Below the pieces are notes generated by a model. It saw only the letters and a list, made by a program, of their open reading frames with translations, was not told where the DNA came from and ran no database searches. Shown in pieces: positions 43,901 to 54,800 of a DNA stretch of 64,000 nucleotides (positions are counted from its first letter, which is position 1; the number at the start of each line of letters is the position of its first letter). Source of the stretch: Tribonema minus (Eukaryota > Sar > Xanthophyceae > Tribonematales > Tribonemataceae); the NCBI GenBank assembly GCA_017506865.1, contig JAFCMP010000401.1:434001-498000 (forward strand). The letters run 5' to 3'. The position numbers and the translations under genes were made by a program.

Positions 43901-45537
43901 CCTGATCCATTGCTTTTCGAACACGCGGCAGTAGTCCAAAATGAGCCCTGTAGGCTTCTCCGCAAGGACGGCTGCGATGGCGTCCAGGTCTGCGATGTAA
44001 CGGTTGAGGTTGAGTGGAGCAGCATGGGGTTGACGAGGAGGCGCGCCCGCAGCAGGTGTGGGCGGCAGCGTCGATGGCAGCGACGCTTTGCGCGAGGTTG
44101 CCGCAGGAGCCGGCGATGAGCTGGCAGTGGCCTTCCGCGTAGCGTTCGACGCGTGAGAGGCTGGAGAGCTGCCGCCGTTCGCGCGCGCCAGAGCAGCAGC
44201 CGCTGCTGCAGATGATGCTGCAGCGACCTTGAACGTGGTCAGTCCGGAGGTGTCGACGACAACCTCGCCGCCCCTGAGGCGCATGCCGACCGTGATGCCC
44301 TGCGCGGCGGGGTCGACGGATGTGGACATGTCCAGTAGGCGAGTCTGCGGTCTGCCGCTGGGGCCGCTGCTGCTGTACAGCGGGCGTGGATCCTGGGTGT
44401 CGCCGTCCATGAAGAGCGCGCTGTGCGTCGCAGTCTGTTCCAGCGTTACCTGTGCGTGCAGGAAGGAAATGGGTCGGTGTCAGTGAGAATCAGGGTACAA
44501 CTGGTGATGGTGAAATGCGTAATAGCACACTTGATGTCCTGGCACTGTGTCTGCGGCGGTTACTGCAACCCCTACTGGGGACCCTAGCAAGGGATGTTGA
44601 TGTTGAAGCTGAAGTTGAACAGCTCCAGACAGAAGTTTACAGCTGAGCAAACACTTTGTTTCATGACATTGAGCAGAGAAGATGCCACACACAGCGTAAT
44701 CTACGTAGATTCCATGTATGTAGACATGTATGTGTATGCTTGCTCGCATCCTATGAGTACGACAACAGATACTCACGTTCTGTTGGAGAAGCTCCTCAAT
44801 GATGGGGATCGTCAGGTTGACTTCTCGCTGGGGCCCGCGGTCCACTTGTAGTTCCTCCCATTTGGCCTCTGCTTCGGCTTTCAGGGTCTTGGCCCGCAAA
44901 ATATCGCTTCCATTGCGACTGATGAGGCTCATCTGCTTGGCTTGCATGCCCTTCGCTAAGGGACCGAACACATCCCATGCCTTATCCTTCCGCACCATGT
45001 TGCCTGTGTGGTGCAAGATATATGGAGGAAATAATGTCAGTACATGCACAAGTCAGGAAGCTCTGTACATAGGAAGCAGGGCACACGTAATGGCGCGAGT
45101 GAGGTGCTGTTACCACGCAAACGCCACCTGTACAAAGTGCCGCACTGATGGAGTCCATGATGCAGCTTGCAGCTCGGGTATGAGAGAGTCTAAGTGATAC
45201 AAATACTGAGTTTGAGCGCACGCCTACCAATGCTGTAGTGTCCGCGCCGTCGCTGTTCGAGACGTGGCTAGTCATGGCACTGCTACCAGCTGCGACCGCT
45301 AAATTATGTATTCAAATGCTTCTCTGTTACCAGCTGCGCCTGCTTGAACTGGCTCATATTCTGGCGCACGTACGGGGTAGTGTAATAGTGAAGTATACGG
45401 CTATAAGTTGACGCACCTGAGTTGGGTATGCGCAGTGCCGTGTAGTGTCCGGACGCGCGCGCAGCCTTGGATCCTCCGGTTGTCTGCGAGCGTACAGAGA
45501 CAGATGTGCATGGCACCCGCATTGTTAGCATGTGCAA
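40971..45537 (-). CDS. large unidentified multi-exon gene; firm exons complement(40971..41714, 42092..42578, 43017..44449, 44777..45003)
   Basis: Four exons join in phase: donors TGCAGAAC/GTGAGT-like at 44776, CACAT/GTAAGT at 43016, AACAAG/GCAAGT (GC-AG) at 42091 and TTCGTG/GTGAGT at 40970. Together they encode over 950 residues. The first has AWDVFGPLAKGMQAKQMSL. The second has an Ala/Ser-rich start, a folded part (LNLNRYIADLDAIAAVLAE; KITITLDLQQFL) and a ~130-residue poly-Ser/Ala/Pro linker. The third contains CWPKFDWDIFNSMEAMTNP. The fourth is helical (NEGGTWEVLRES-type; EMYFNMKLASIVSRRNQDF). Likely upstream exons lie at 45228-45285 and from 45417 upward. No known family is recognised. It could be a host gene or cargo of the neighbouring recombinase element. 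Confidence 0.6.
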
Positions 45538-45610
45538 TACATGCTCAAAACATCTTGTGTTCTATACGTGTTTGCTTTCGCTGTTTTTTTTCCTTCACCA
45601 CAGTCAAAGC

Positions 45611-46588
45611 ATGACACCAGCTCCTGCGGCCCAAACGATCAAGAAATTTGTAACGGCATGCAACGACTATGTGTGCATGGAGAAAGATTGCATGTTCACG
45701 TCTATTTTGAAGTATCAGTACTTAAACACCGTCTAGATGAACATCCAAAGTGTGACCGTTGTTCCAGACAGTTCTCATCGAAGAGCTATTTGAAGAAGCA
45801 CATAGACAGAGGGAACTGCTGCAAAGTCAAAGGGGACGAAGTCAAACACAACTTAGTCTGCAATATCTGTCACAAGTCATTTGCTAACCGATGGGTTATG
45901 AACAACCACATCAAGTATATACACACGGGTCAGAGAGATTTCAAATGTGGTGAAGAACAATGCGACTTCGCCTCTGTGACCAAAAGTGATCTCCAGTGCC
46001 ACATGCTGACGCATGCTAAAATCAAGGAACTTGCATGCAGCTTTGACTTGTGCGAATATCGAAGTACACAGAAGTCAACTATGACACGTCACGAGCGAAC
46101 ACATACAGGAAAATGCAAGAATTGACCTGTTCGTTTGCAATATCACAGCGTATGTAGTGATCCTGGAGATTGATGAGAAAGCTCACCGTTTCTACGAGGT
46201 CAGATGTGAGCAGACGCGTATGCTACAGATCGACGCCGCGCTGCGCAAAGGGGGTGTTACAGCCCCTGTGGTCTTCATTCGGTTCAACCCCGACGGGCTG
46301 GTGACTAGGGACGGACAGAAGTTCACGATATCTCAGGAGGAACGACTGGAGTACCTCAAACAGTACTTGACATCGATAGTAGACGGGGATGTCATATTCT
46401 TGGACCCGATCAATCTTGTGTACCTCTTTTACCCGACTCATAATGCTCTGCCTACGGTCTGCCAACATGACGACTACGAGCTTCAAGGACTTGTCAGATT
46501 CGTCAAAAAATACAACATACATGTATTGTTGTGTGCCCGTATGTCTCTGCTCATGTTCCTCTATACGCATGCATGGCTGATGCTGTAA
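45611..46588 (+). CDS. C2H2 zinc-finger plus PD-(D/E)XK-like nuclease locus, not in one open frame
   Basis: The 5' part encodes four or more C2H2 fingers: CDRCSRQFSSKSYLKKH, CNICHKSFANRWVMNNH, CGEEQCDFASVTKSDLQCH and an imperfect last one ending RHERTHTGK. The 3' part (46157-46588) opens with VILEIDEKAHRFYEVRCEQT, followed by APVVFIRFNPDGL. That is the arrangement of a nuclease family in which a metal-binding E-x-D-E strand is followed by a hydrophobic strand with RFNPD. I recall zinc fingers fused to this domain in algal and giant-virus genomes. The pieces lie in different frames, so the locus is either spliced or inactive. Neighbours give no hint of a pathway. Confidence 0.55.
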
Positions 46589-46689
46589 AGAAGTGCATGC
46601 ACTGTTGTCCATGAGAGCCTGCCTGTAGCGGGGCGACTGATGGTAAGATATTCGCATAGTGTGTCACTGCAGCTTTTGTCCATTGCGAT

Positions 46690-46890
46690 AGTGCTATGGG
46701 TGGACTTTTTTGAGCCCATAGAGCCACAACTGTAGACCTTTTGAGCTCTTAGAGCCACAACTACTGGTTGTTATTGCTAGGCTTTCTTGAGCTCTTAGAG
46801 CCACAACTATTGTATTGTACAAAGGTCCTTGTTATTGCTAGGCTTTCTTGAGCTCTTAGAGCCACAACTATTGTATTGTAAAAAGGTCCA
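46690..46890 (+). repeat. 61-bp tandem repeat, about 3 units
   Basis: The units contain GAGCTCTTAGAGCCACAACT, with TTATTGCTA at 46771 and 46832, and the first unit degenerate. Each carries the palindrome GAGCTCTTAGAGC-like. Confidence 0.85.
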
Positions 46891-46896
46891 AGTGCC

Positions 46897-47493
46897 CGAG
46901 CTATCGCCCACATGCTGCTGTAGTACCCACGCTATCGCCCACTGCTGCTGTAGTACCCGTGCTATCGCCCACATGCTGCTGTAGTACCCACGCTATCGCC
47001 CACATACTGCTGTAGTGTCCGCGCTATCGCCCCTATAATGCTTTAGTGTCCGCGCTATCGCCCACATAATGCTGTAGTGTCCGCGCTATCGCCCACATAC
47101 TGCTTTAGTGTCCGTGCTATCGCCCACATGCTGCTGTAGTACCCACGCTATCGCCCACATACTGCTGTAGTGTCCGCGCTATCGCCCCTATAATGCTTTA
47201 GTGTCCGCGCTATCGCCCACATACTGCTTTAGTGTCCGCGCTATCGCCCACATACTGCTGTAGTGTCCGCGCTATCGCCCACATACTGCTTTAGTGTCCG
47301 CGCTATCGCCCACATGATGCTGTAGTGCCCGCGCTATCGCCCACATCCTGCTGTAGTGTCCGCGCTATCGCCCACATACTGCTGTAGTGTCCGCGCTATC
47401 GCCCACATACTGCTTTAGTGCCCGCGCTATCGCCCACATCCTGCTGTAGTGCCCGCGCTATCGCCCACATACTGCTGTAGTGCCCGCGCTGTT
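46897..47493 (+). repeat. 31-bp minisatellite, about 19 units
   Basis: The unit is CGCTATCGCCCACATACTGC followed by TGTAGTGTCCG (31 bases), with variants in the second half (ATGCTG, ATAATG, CTTTAGTG). It is strictly head-to-tail without unique spacers, hence not a CRISPR-like array. Confidence 0.95.
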
Positions 47494-48897
47494 GTATATG
47501 CGCGATTCAAGTTTCCTCACTACAGTTAAGAACATGTGCAAGTGCTGGGACTACCGTACTGCATCGCGTCAAGTGACATCGCAATGGCTCACCTGCCGCT
47601 GTAGTTGCCACGCTGTGGTCTTGGCGTCGTCGCGTAGCGGCAGCGCTGTGGGGGCGGTGGTGTCCAAGCTCTGGCGCTAGGGTGTGAAGAGTGAGAGAGT
47701 GTTGGAGCAATGGGAAATCCTTGCGAAGTTATGCCACCACCCGAGGCCTTCCGCCGTTGTGGTGGAGCCAGGGTCACCGCGTTTGTTGTGCCGGAACTTG
47801 AAGGGTTTTTGCACCTTAGAGTGCTCTCACAAGGAAGAGTGGCCCATAGTGCTCTGTCAGCAAGCTTTCGAGTCGGGTTGGGTTTTGCATGAGCTCCAAT
47901 GGAGAGCACCGCTACCATGCACTGATGATTCATGGCACGCATGGGACACAGCTGCTGCTATGAAAGTGGAGCTCATCGATGCAATGGATTTGGTAGCACC
48001 ACACCAGCTCTGATTCATGAAGCATGAAGCCTGGCACAACAACTGGGCAATGGCTGTCAACGTCTATTCATGGATGTAAAAGTTTTGCTTTTCTGTTTTT
48101 GCTACGGGCATACGCATGAATTCGTCGACATTGATCGTTGTCGTGCCTCTTGCATGAAGCTAGCACCCCTACTTGCTTCTGGACGCTTTGAAACGCATTC
48201 AGCATGCAGACAAAGTATAATTCATGCAGCATCAAATGCGGGTACACTGGCAGCGGTTCGAGTGCATCTGTTGTCTTGTTGCACGTCTTCACTGCACGGC
48301 CTTGATTCCAGTGGACTCCCCTGTCGATCATCAATTGTTGATGAATGCAGCACAACTTGTTGGACGAAATGCAGCACAACAAAAGCATGAACTGCGGGCA
48401 TGTGCAATCAAGACTGTTGAAGTAAACTGCATCAGCTTGCACCTGCACATTGTTCTGTAAGCTTACAAATAAATAAGAAAACTGCGTGATCACTAACATG
48501 CACCTGTACAGTCCACAGACGTCGTGGATGGTTACACAACGCGTTGGGTGTCTTGACCAGTGGTGCCCATGTTTTTGTGTCACATGTGTGGATAAAGACT
48601 CGGGATTCTCCGGAAGCCATCCCCCATCGGGGGGTCGCGAATTGGTGAATGAAACAAGCACTGAAAATAACCGCTGTTGGGAAGGGTACACTGCTTGTTT
48701 AAGTTGCTCTGAAGCTTTTAGAGTCCAAGCACGAGAGTGCAAGAGGTGCTTGTCCTCAGGCTGGTGCTAAAGAGAATTGGTGCTCGCAACGCGGCGCAGC
48801 AATCCAGTGATACCTTCGCGACTCACACTATCAGAGGGCGAGCGCGTGCACAACTCCCAGACCAATAATCAACAACACGACGACCACCACGGTCGCC
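47494..48897. other. no confident gene
   Basis: Several moderate frames on both strands. The plus frame 47684-48013 reads partly protein-like (CSHKEEWPIVLCQQAFESGW) but has no family and no clear splice context. 48068-48742 is open on the minus strand. I cannot choose between them. Confidence 0.4.
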
Positions 48898-51800
48898 ATG
48901 CCGGCCCATCAGAAGAGCGTGAGCAGCCCCACGCACCATGCGACCCGGTCCTCCAGTAGCATGGACGGCCCCCGAAGGTGAGAGCACTATAGCAGGTGAT
49001 CCGCAGGTGATCCGTGCGTGGCAGACATCAGCAGACCACCAAGGGAGTCAAATAATGGCGCATCGTGGCAGTTACACAGAAAGAAGTCAAGATCACTTGA
49101 TGTCGTTGCTTCTTGCAACAGCCTAGCAGGAGCTCTGCAAGGCCCTGTGACCACTTGTAGTCATACTGCCTCTGCACTGCCAATCGCGCAGCATGTCGAC
49201 ACAGTGGATGATTGTTGTGTGTTGTGAATTGTTGTCTTACATTCTGGGTGAAGCTGTCGTCAAATATGATCAGTCATTCTCATTGAGTTTTGAGTGCCCA
49301 ACATGTGCAGCAGTCGGCACATGAAGCCGCTTATAGTTCTGTCGCTCTCTCCCCCTTCCCACTTTATCAGGACCTCGAGATCAGGGTCCGTGCTGGTGCT
49401 GCCGGAGGCCAGCGACATCGGCAAGCCCAAGCTGTTCGCAAGGCAGAGCTTCCTGGTGACAGCGGACAATGAGGCCATGGCTGAGACGATTCTGGAGGCA
49501 CGCAAACTAGGTACGTAACCATAACCAGCGCTGCCTTTACTGCTTGAGCGTACGCCACAGGGACTGCCAGCTTTACATGCACAGCGCCGGGGTGGACGGA
49601 CTATGGTGGGGAGAGGGGGGGGCACGTTCTTGTGCAGCTGCGGACGGCACAGACTGCGCGCATCAAAATCTTGCTGTCATCATCGCTACACATCCAGCAT
49701 CGCACCGCGCAAACGCAAACTCCGTGACTGCCGCCACTGTACCCTTACACTCTGTGCGCACGCTGCCGTGCCGAGCGCTGCCGCAGCCATCGAGCGGCGC
49801 CGGTCCGTGGCAGACGACGGCGGCGTGCACGCCCTCGCGCGCCGCGCCAGCGCCGACGAGCACGAGGCGGCGGCGGCGGCGGCGGCGTCTTCGTCGGCGG
49901 CGGCGGCAGCGGAGGAGGCGCCGAAGCCGCGCATGGACGAGCGGCGCCGCTCCAGCGTCATACAGATTCTGCCGCCGCACCTGCGCGCGCTCATGCAGCA
50001 GTCGGACGAGAACGGCGTGCAGCAGAAGGTGCGCCCACGCGCAGCGCGCTGCTGCCGCCGCTGGCGCGGGTGTGCACACGCTCTGTCTGTGTTTTGGGCT
50101 GAGGGGGCGAGAGGGGTAGGGTCTGCGGTTTGCGCGCGAGAGGATGCTGACGCTGCGTGCGCGCCTCCGTGCAGGGACGTAAATCGCATGCCGCAGTGGG
50201 CGCGCGGGTGGCCAGCCCTAGGCGCAGCCCTGAGTCGGAAGCTGCGGCAGATGGTGCGCGGGGCGTATCGCGCTGAGCATTTTACATGTCAAGCGTCAAA
50301 TGTTGACGTGCTCCGCGCCAGATGAAGCTGCACAGCGCGTGCGCGCTTGCAGCTGCGGTTACACTGAAAGCACGCGCACGCGCTGAGACTGGCACGCTGC
50401 AGTGCGCGTCTGTGCGATGCCCGGGAGAGGGATGGAGGGCCCAGCACTGGCTGACGTACTTGAAATTACGGCAGGGATCAATTGAGACTGGGCATCACCA
50501 TTGTAGTTAGGGGCATTGTGAGAGCCAGAAGCTCGGCAACGGCAAGGGTTGCTTGTGCAGCCGCCCCTGTGTGCACGTTAGTGGCAGCGCTTTGCAGCAA
50601 ACGGCATCATCGTTTGAGCGAGCTCCCGCAACCGAACTGCGAAGGTTGGGCACATAGCGCTGCACTTCTGAGCTAGCGCGCAACAAGGCCTGACCCGAAC
50701 CCTGTTCGAGCGCGATGCACTTCGATCAGCTCCCGACCCAAAGCCCCCCCCAACAGCCACAGCTAACCCCACAAATCCCATCCCTAACCCTAACCCTAAC
50801 CCGATAACCCTAACCCTAAGCAAATTGCATGATATGGCACAGCTCCGGTCCACGTCTGAACTCGGCCGCCGCTCGACCGCGCGACGCAGTGGGACGCGGT
50901 AACCCTAACCCTGAGCACACTGCACGACATGGCACAGCTCCACTCCATTTCTAAACTCCAACCAACCGCGACCGCCGCCGCCGCTTCACTGCGCGCGACG
51001 CTGCGCCGCAGCGGGACGCGCCACACCACTGCCCTTCACAGTCAGCGCGCCACAGCGCCTGATCCAATCCTAATCGAGTGCGACGGGCATACTTCTAGTT
51101 CGATCAGCTTCCATGCTAAGCTCCCCCAGCAGCCATGGTGAACGCCCACAGGCCACACCACTCCTCGTACGGCAGCCAGTCGCATGACGCGGCACAGCTC
51201 ACTCCACTTCTGAACTCAACTTCAACACCCGCTGGTCACTGCCGCGCCGCGCCGCAGTGGGACGCGCCGCCGCCGAGCCTCCACCACCAGCTCACCAACG
51301 TGGCGGAGTCGCCGGACGTCGAGGAGGCGTCGACGCGCACGCCGCGCAACGGCGGCGGCGGCGACACGAGCGACGTCGCCAGCACGCACGACGACGACGG
51401 CGCGGAGGACGGCCAGCGCGACGGCGGCAGGCTGTCGCTGCGCGCCGCCGCCGCCGCCGCTGCGGAGGAGTCGCTGCTGGGGCCGCAGCCCAAGGTATGT
51501 GGCGGCGGCGTGAATGGCGCGCGCTGCAGCGCACGCGTGTGAACGTCGGCATCTGAAGAGGGAGCTGAAGAGGGAGCGGTGGCGGCGGTGCGTGTGCCGC
51601 TGTGCTTGAGTTGGCGTGGCCGGGGCTGCGGCCCAAGGTGCGCGCTCGGACTGCATTCAGAGGCGGGCGCACGCGGTAGAATCGGGCACCGTACTGGTCT
51701 GTGGCAGGTGAGAGTTGGCAGTGTGGCGCGCTGCGGCGGGGGGGGGGGGGGGGGCACACAGTGCCCGGGCTGAGGGGATCGCCGCAGCGGGTCTTGGCGC

Positions 51801-54800
51801 GCGTCAGCAATGCCGCCGCCGCCGCCACCGCCGCTGTCGCTGCCGCTGCCGCTGCCACTGCCGCCGCTACGGTTGAAAAGTTGCTGCCGGTGCCACAGCG
51901 CAAGGAACCATCTTGCTTGGGGACCCAAGTATTCAATAAATGCAGCAGCGTGTAGGCTGCGCGCACCGAGGCGGGCACAGGGAGCGAGAGCAACGACACG
52001 CACGCTGCTTGAGGCATGTATGTATGTGCTCAGCACGACGCAGCAGCGCACAAGGGCCGACGCATGCGGGAGTCACAGCACATTGGCACATGGTGCTTTG
52101 AGTTGGTAGTGGCGTGGCGCGCTGCGCGTAGGGGGCCATGAGTAGCTTCTAAACGGTAACGGTTAGTGTTAGAGTCAGGTCAGGGCTAGGGTTGGATACA
52201 AGGGTCGCCCCCCTCCTGAGCGCTGCCACGCGTTGAAGCAAGGGCCTGACTGTAGCGCCGACCGCCTCTCTTTGCTGAGCGCTGCTGCAGAGATTCGTGG
52301 GGCGCAAGCTGCTCGTGCTGGACCTGGACGAGACGCTGGTGCACTCCTCCTTCAAGCCCGTGCCCAAGTCGGACTACATACTGGACATCATGGTGGACGA
52401 CACGCCGTACAAGGTATGTTTGCAGGCTCACCAGCAGCATGTTTGTGATATCGAGCAGAGTACAAGGCACGCCGCTGCCGCCGCACCGCGCTTGAGCCAC
52501 GCCAACGCGGCACCAGCTTGGGATGCGCGGCTCCCGCAGGGATCGCGCGCGTGCTGCCGAAACGCATGGCCGCGTCGGCTGCGTCAGCGGTGCACGTGCT
52601 CTCTGCTGGTTGCGCTCACAGGCTCACCAGCAGCATGGTTGGTGTCATCAGGTAGAGTACAAGGTACGCCGCCGCTGCCGCCGCACTGCAGTGAGCCGTC
52701 GTTCGCGCCGCGCAAGCCGCTGCGACGCCGGCTCGGGATGCGCCATGCAAAGTGTGGATCAGAGTGTTGCCGAAACGCGTGACAACGTCAGCTGCTTGAG
52801 CGGCGCGCGCGCTCTGCGCTGGTCGCGCGTACTGCTCCGCCTGTCTGCGCCCACGCGTCGTCACACCGTGGTACGCCGGCAAGCGGCTTCGTTGATCAGG
52901 CATTCATGAACTTCAACAAGATGAACTTCACGAAGTGCGAGGGAAATCCGCACGGTGATGATCAGGCCCTGTTGCAAGCGCTCCCATTCGTTCATCGTCA
53001 TTCATCATCAAGGCCTGCAACCGGGGATGCTGCTTCTCCAAAGTGGTCGCATTCGCGGTTATCACTCTATGCCGCGTCCTCACCCGCAGCACTGCAACTG
53101 CTGTGCCAGGTGTTCGTGCTCAAGCGCCCGGGCGTGGACGAGTTCCTGGAGCGCGTGTCCAAGGACTATGAGGTATGCAAGAGTGAACCGTGCGTGTACT
53201 GCGAGTGGACTGCTCTGTCCCATGCCACACGCACAGCAGAGCACCAAGCGGTAAAGCACTGTCAGCGGTGAAGTCAGCGGAGTCTGTGCGTGTGGGACAT
53301 GGAATTGCCGGTTGGTGCCGGGTGTAACAACGGGCACTTGGGGTTAGGGTTCAGGGTTAGGGTTACAGTTAGGTTTGGCCTGTCGTGCGGCATTGAGCGC
53401 ACGCAGACGATCATGTTCATGGCACCGCTGCCACGGCGCGCCGGCCTCCTCAAGCTCGACGTGCTGCATTCATTCATTCATTCAAAAACACATTCATTGA
53501 TTTCACTCATGGGCGCTGGCGTCGCAGGTGGTCAATTTCCTGTCATGTTGCTGCCGCAAAACGTCGTCCCGCTGCTGGACCGGCACGCGTTTATTCGTTG
53601 CTTGATTCATCACCTCACATCTCTCAACAGGGCTGGTGATCACCTCTATCGCATCACTGCACAGGTGTCCAGCCACATCCATCCATTCCCATTCATCCAC
53701 CCGCTCATTAATCCGTGAATTTACCCGACGCGCGCGCACCGCAGGTAATCATCTTCACGGCCTCGCTGCCACAGTACGCCAACCCCCTGCTCGACAGGCT
53801 GGACCCCAAGGGGCTCATCACCGCGCGCCTCTTCCGCGAGCACTGCACGTTCCATGAGGGGTACTTTGTCAAGGTGAACCTACATACCCCCAAGCTTTTC
53901 AATTTGGATTCGTTTTTCATTTCAATATGGATCATATCATACTAATTCACATGCAAAACCTTCATTCCGCGAGCACTGCACGTTCCACGAGGGGTACTTT
54001 GTCAAGGTGCGCCGCCTGCTGATCACTGCGGCACTTGCCCATTGCTGTGCGCAACGGTGCAGAGTAGAAGTAGTGAGCACAAACTAAGGCCTGTTCTGCG
54101 AGCACTGCACCTTCCACGAGGGATACTTTGTCAAGGTGAACCTACCTTCCAAGCATTTCAATATGGATCACATCATACTATTCATATGCAAAACCTTCAT
54201 TCCGCGAGCACTGCACGTTCCACGAGGGGTACTTTGTCAAGGTGCGTCGCCTGCTGATCACTGCTGCACCTGCCATTACTGTGCACAACGGTGCAGAGTA
54301 GTCAACACATAATAGGGCTGTTCCACGAGCACTGCACGTTCCACGAGGGGCACTTTGTCAAGGTGAACCTACATACCCCCCAAGCATTATGATGTGGATC
54401 ATGGTCAAAATCTTCACTCCGCGAGCACTGCACGTTCCCCGAGGGGTACGTCGTCTAGGTGACCCTACATACCCCCCAAACGCTGGTGAGCTGCAGAGCC
54501 TCAGTGCTCAGTGTTTGGTGCTGCAATCTAACTTTGGTGCTAGCCCTAGTTGTTCTAAGCCTAGTCCTGTGTTACGCCGCAACGGTGAGCATGGAATGCG
54601 TGCCCCGCGTCTGAGAGCGTGAAGATAGACTAGGGGTAGTTGGGGCATGAGTTGCGATATTTAGGGTTTGATGGAGCATGAGCTGCAATACTCTCAGGCT
54701 CGCCAGAGCCTCGTCACATCACCTTTGCAGCGTGCGCGCCCCCACCGCTTCAGCCTCGCACACGTAGGGTTAGGGTTAGGGTTGAGGTTAGGATAAGATT

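Noticed and set aside
46897-47493. Regularly spaced 31-bp repeats resembling a CRISPR array
   Set aside because: Units are directly head-to-tail with no unique spacers; this is a eukaryotic minisatellite.
48068-48742. 224-aa minus-strand ORF
   Set aside because: No start context, no motif, and an equally plausible plus-strand frame; coding status cannot be supported.
49544-52139. Overlapping GC-rich ORFs on both strands (for example 51236-52051 minus and 49663-50079 minus)
   Set aside because: They are shadows of phosphatase exons 3 and 4 and of GC-rich introns; the nine-exon model explains the coding signal.
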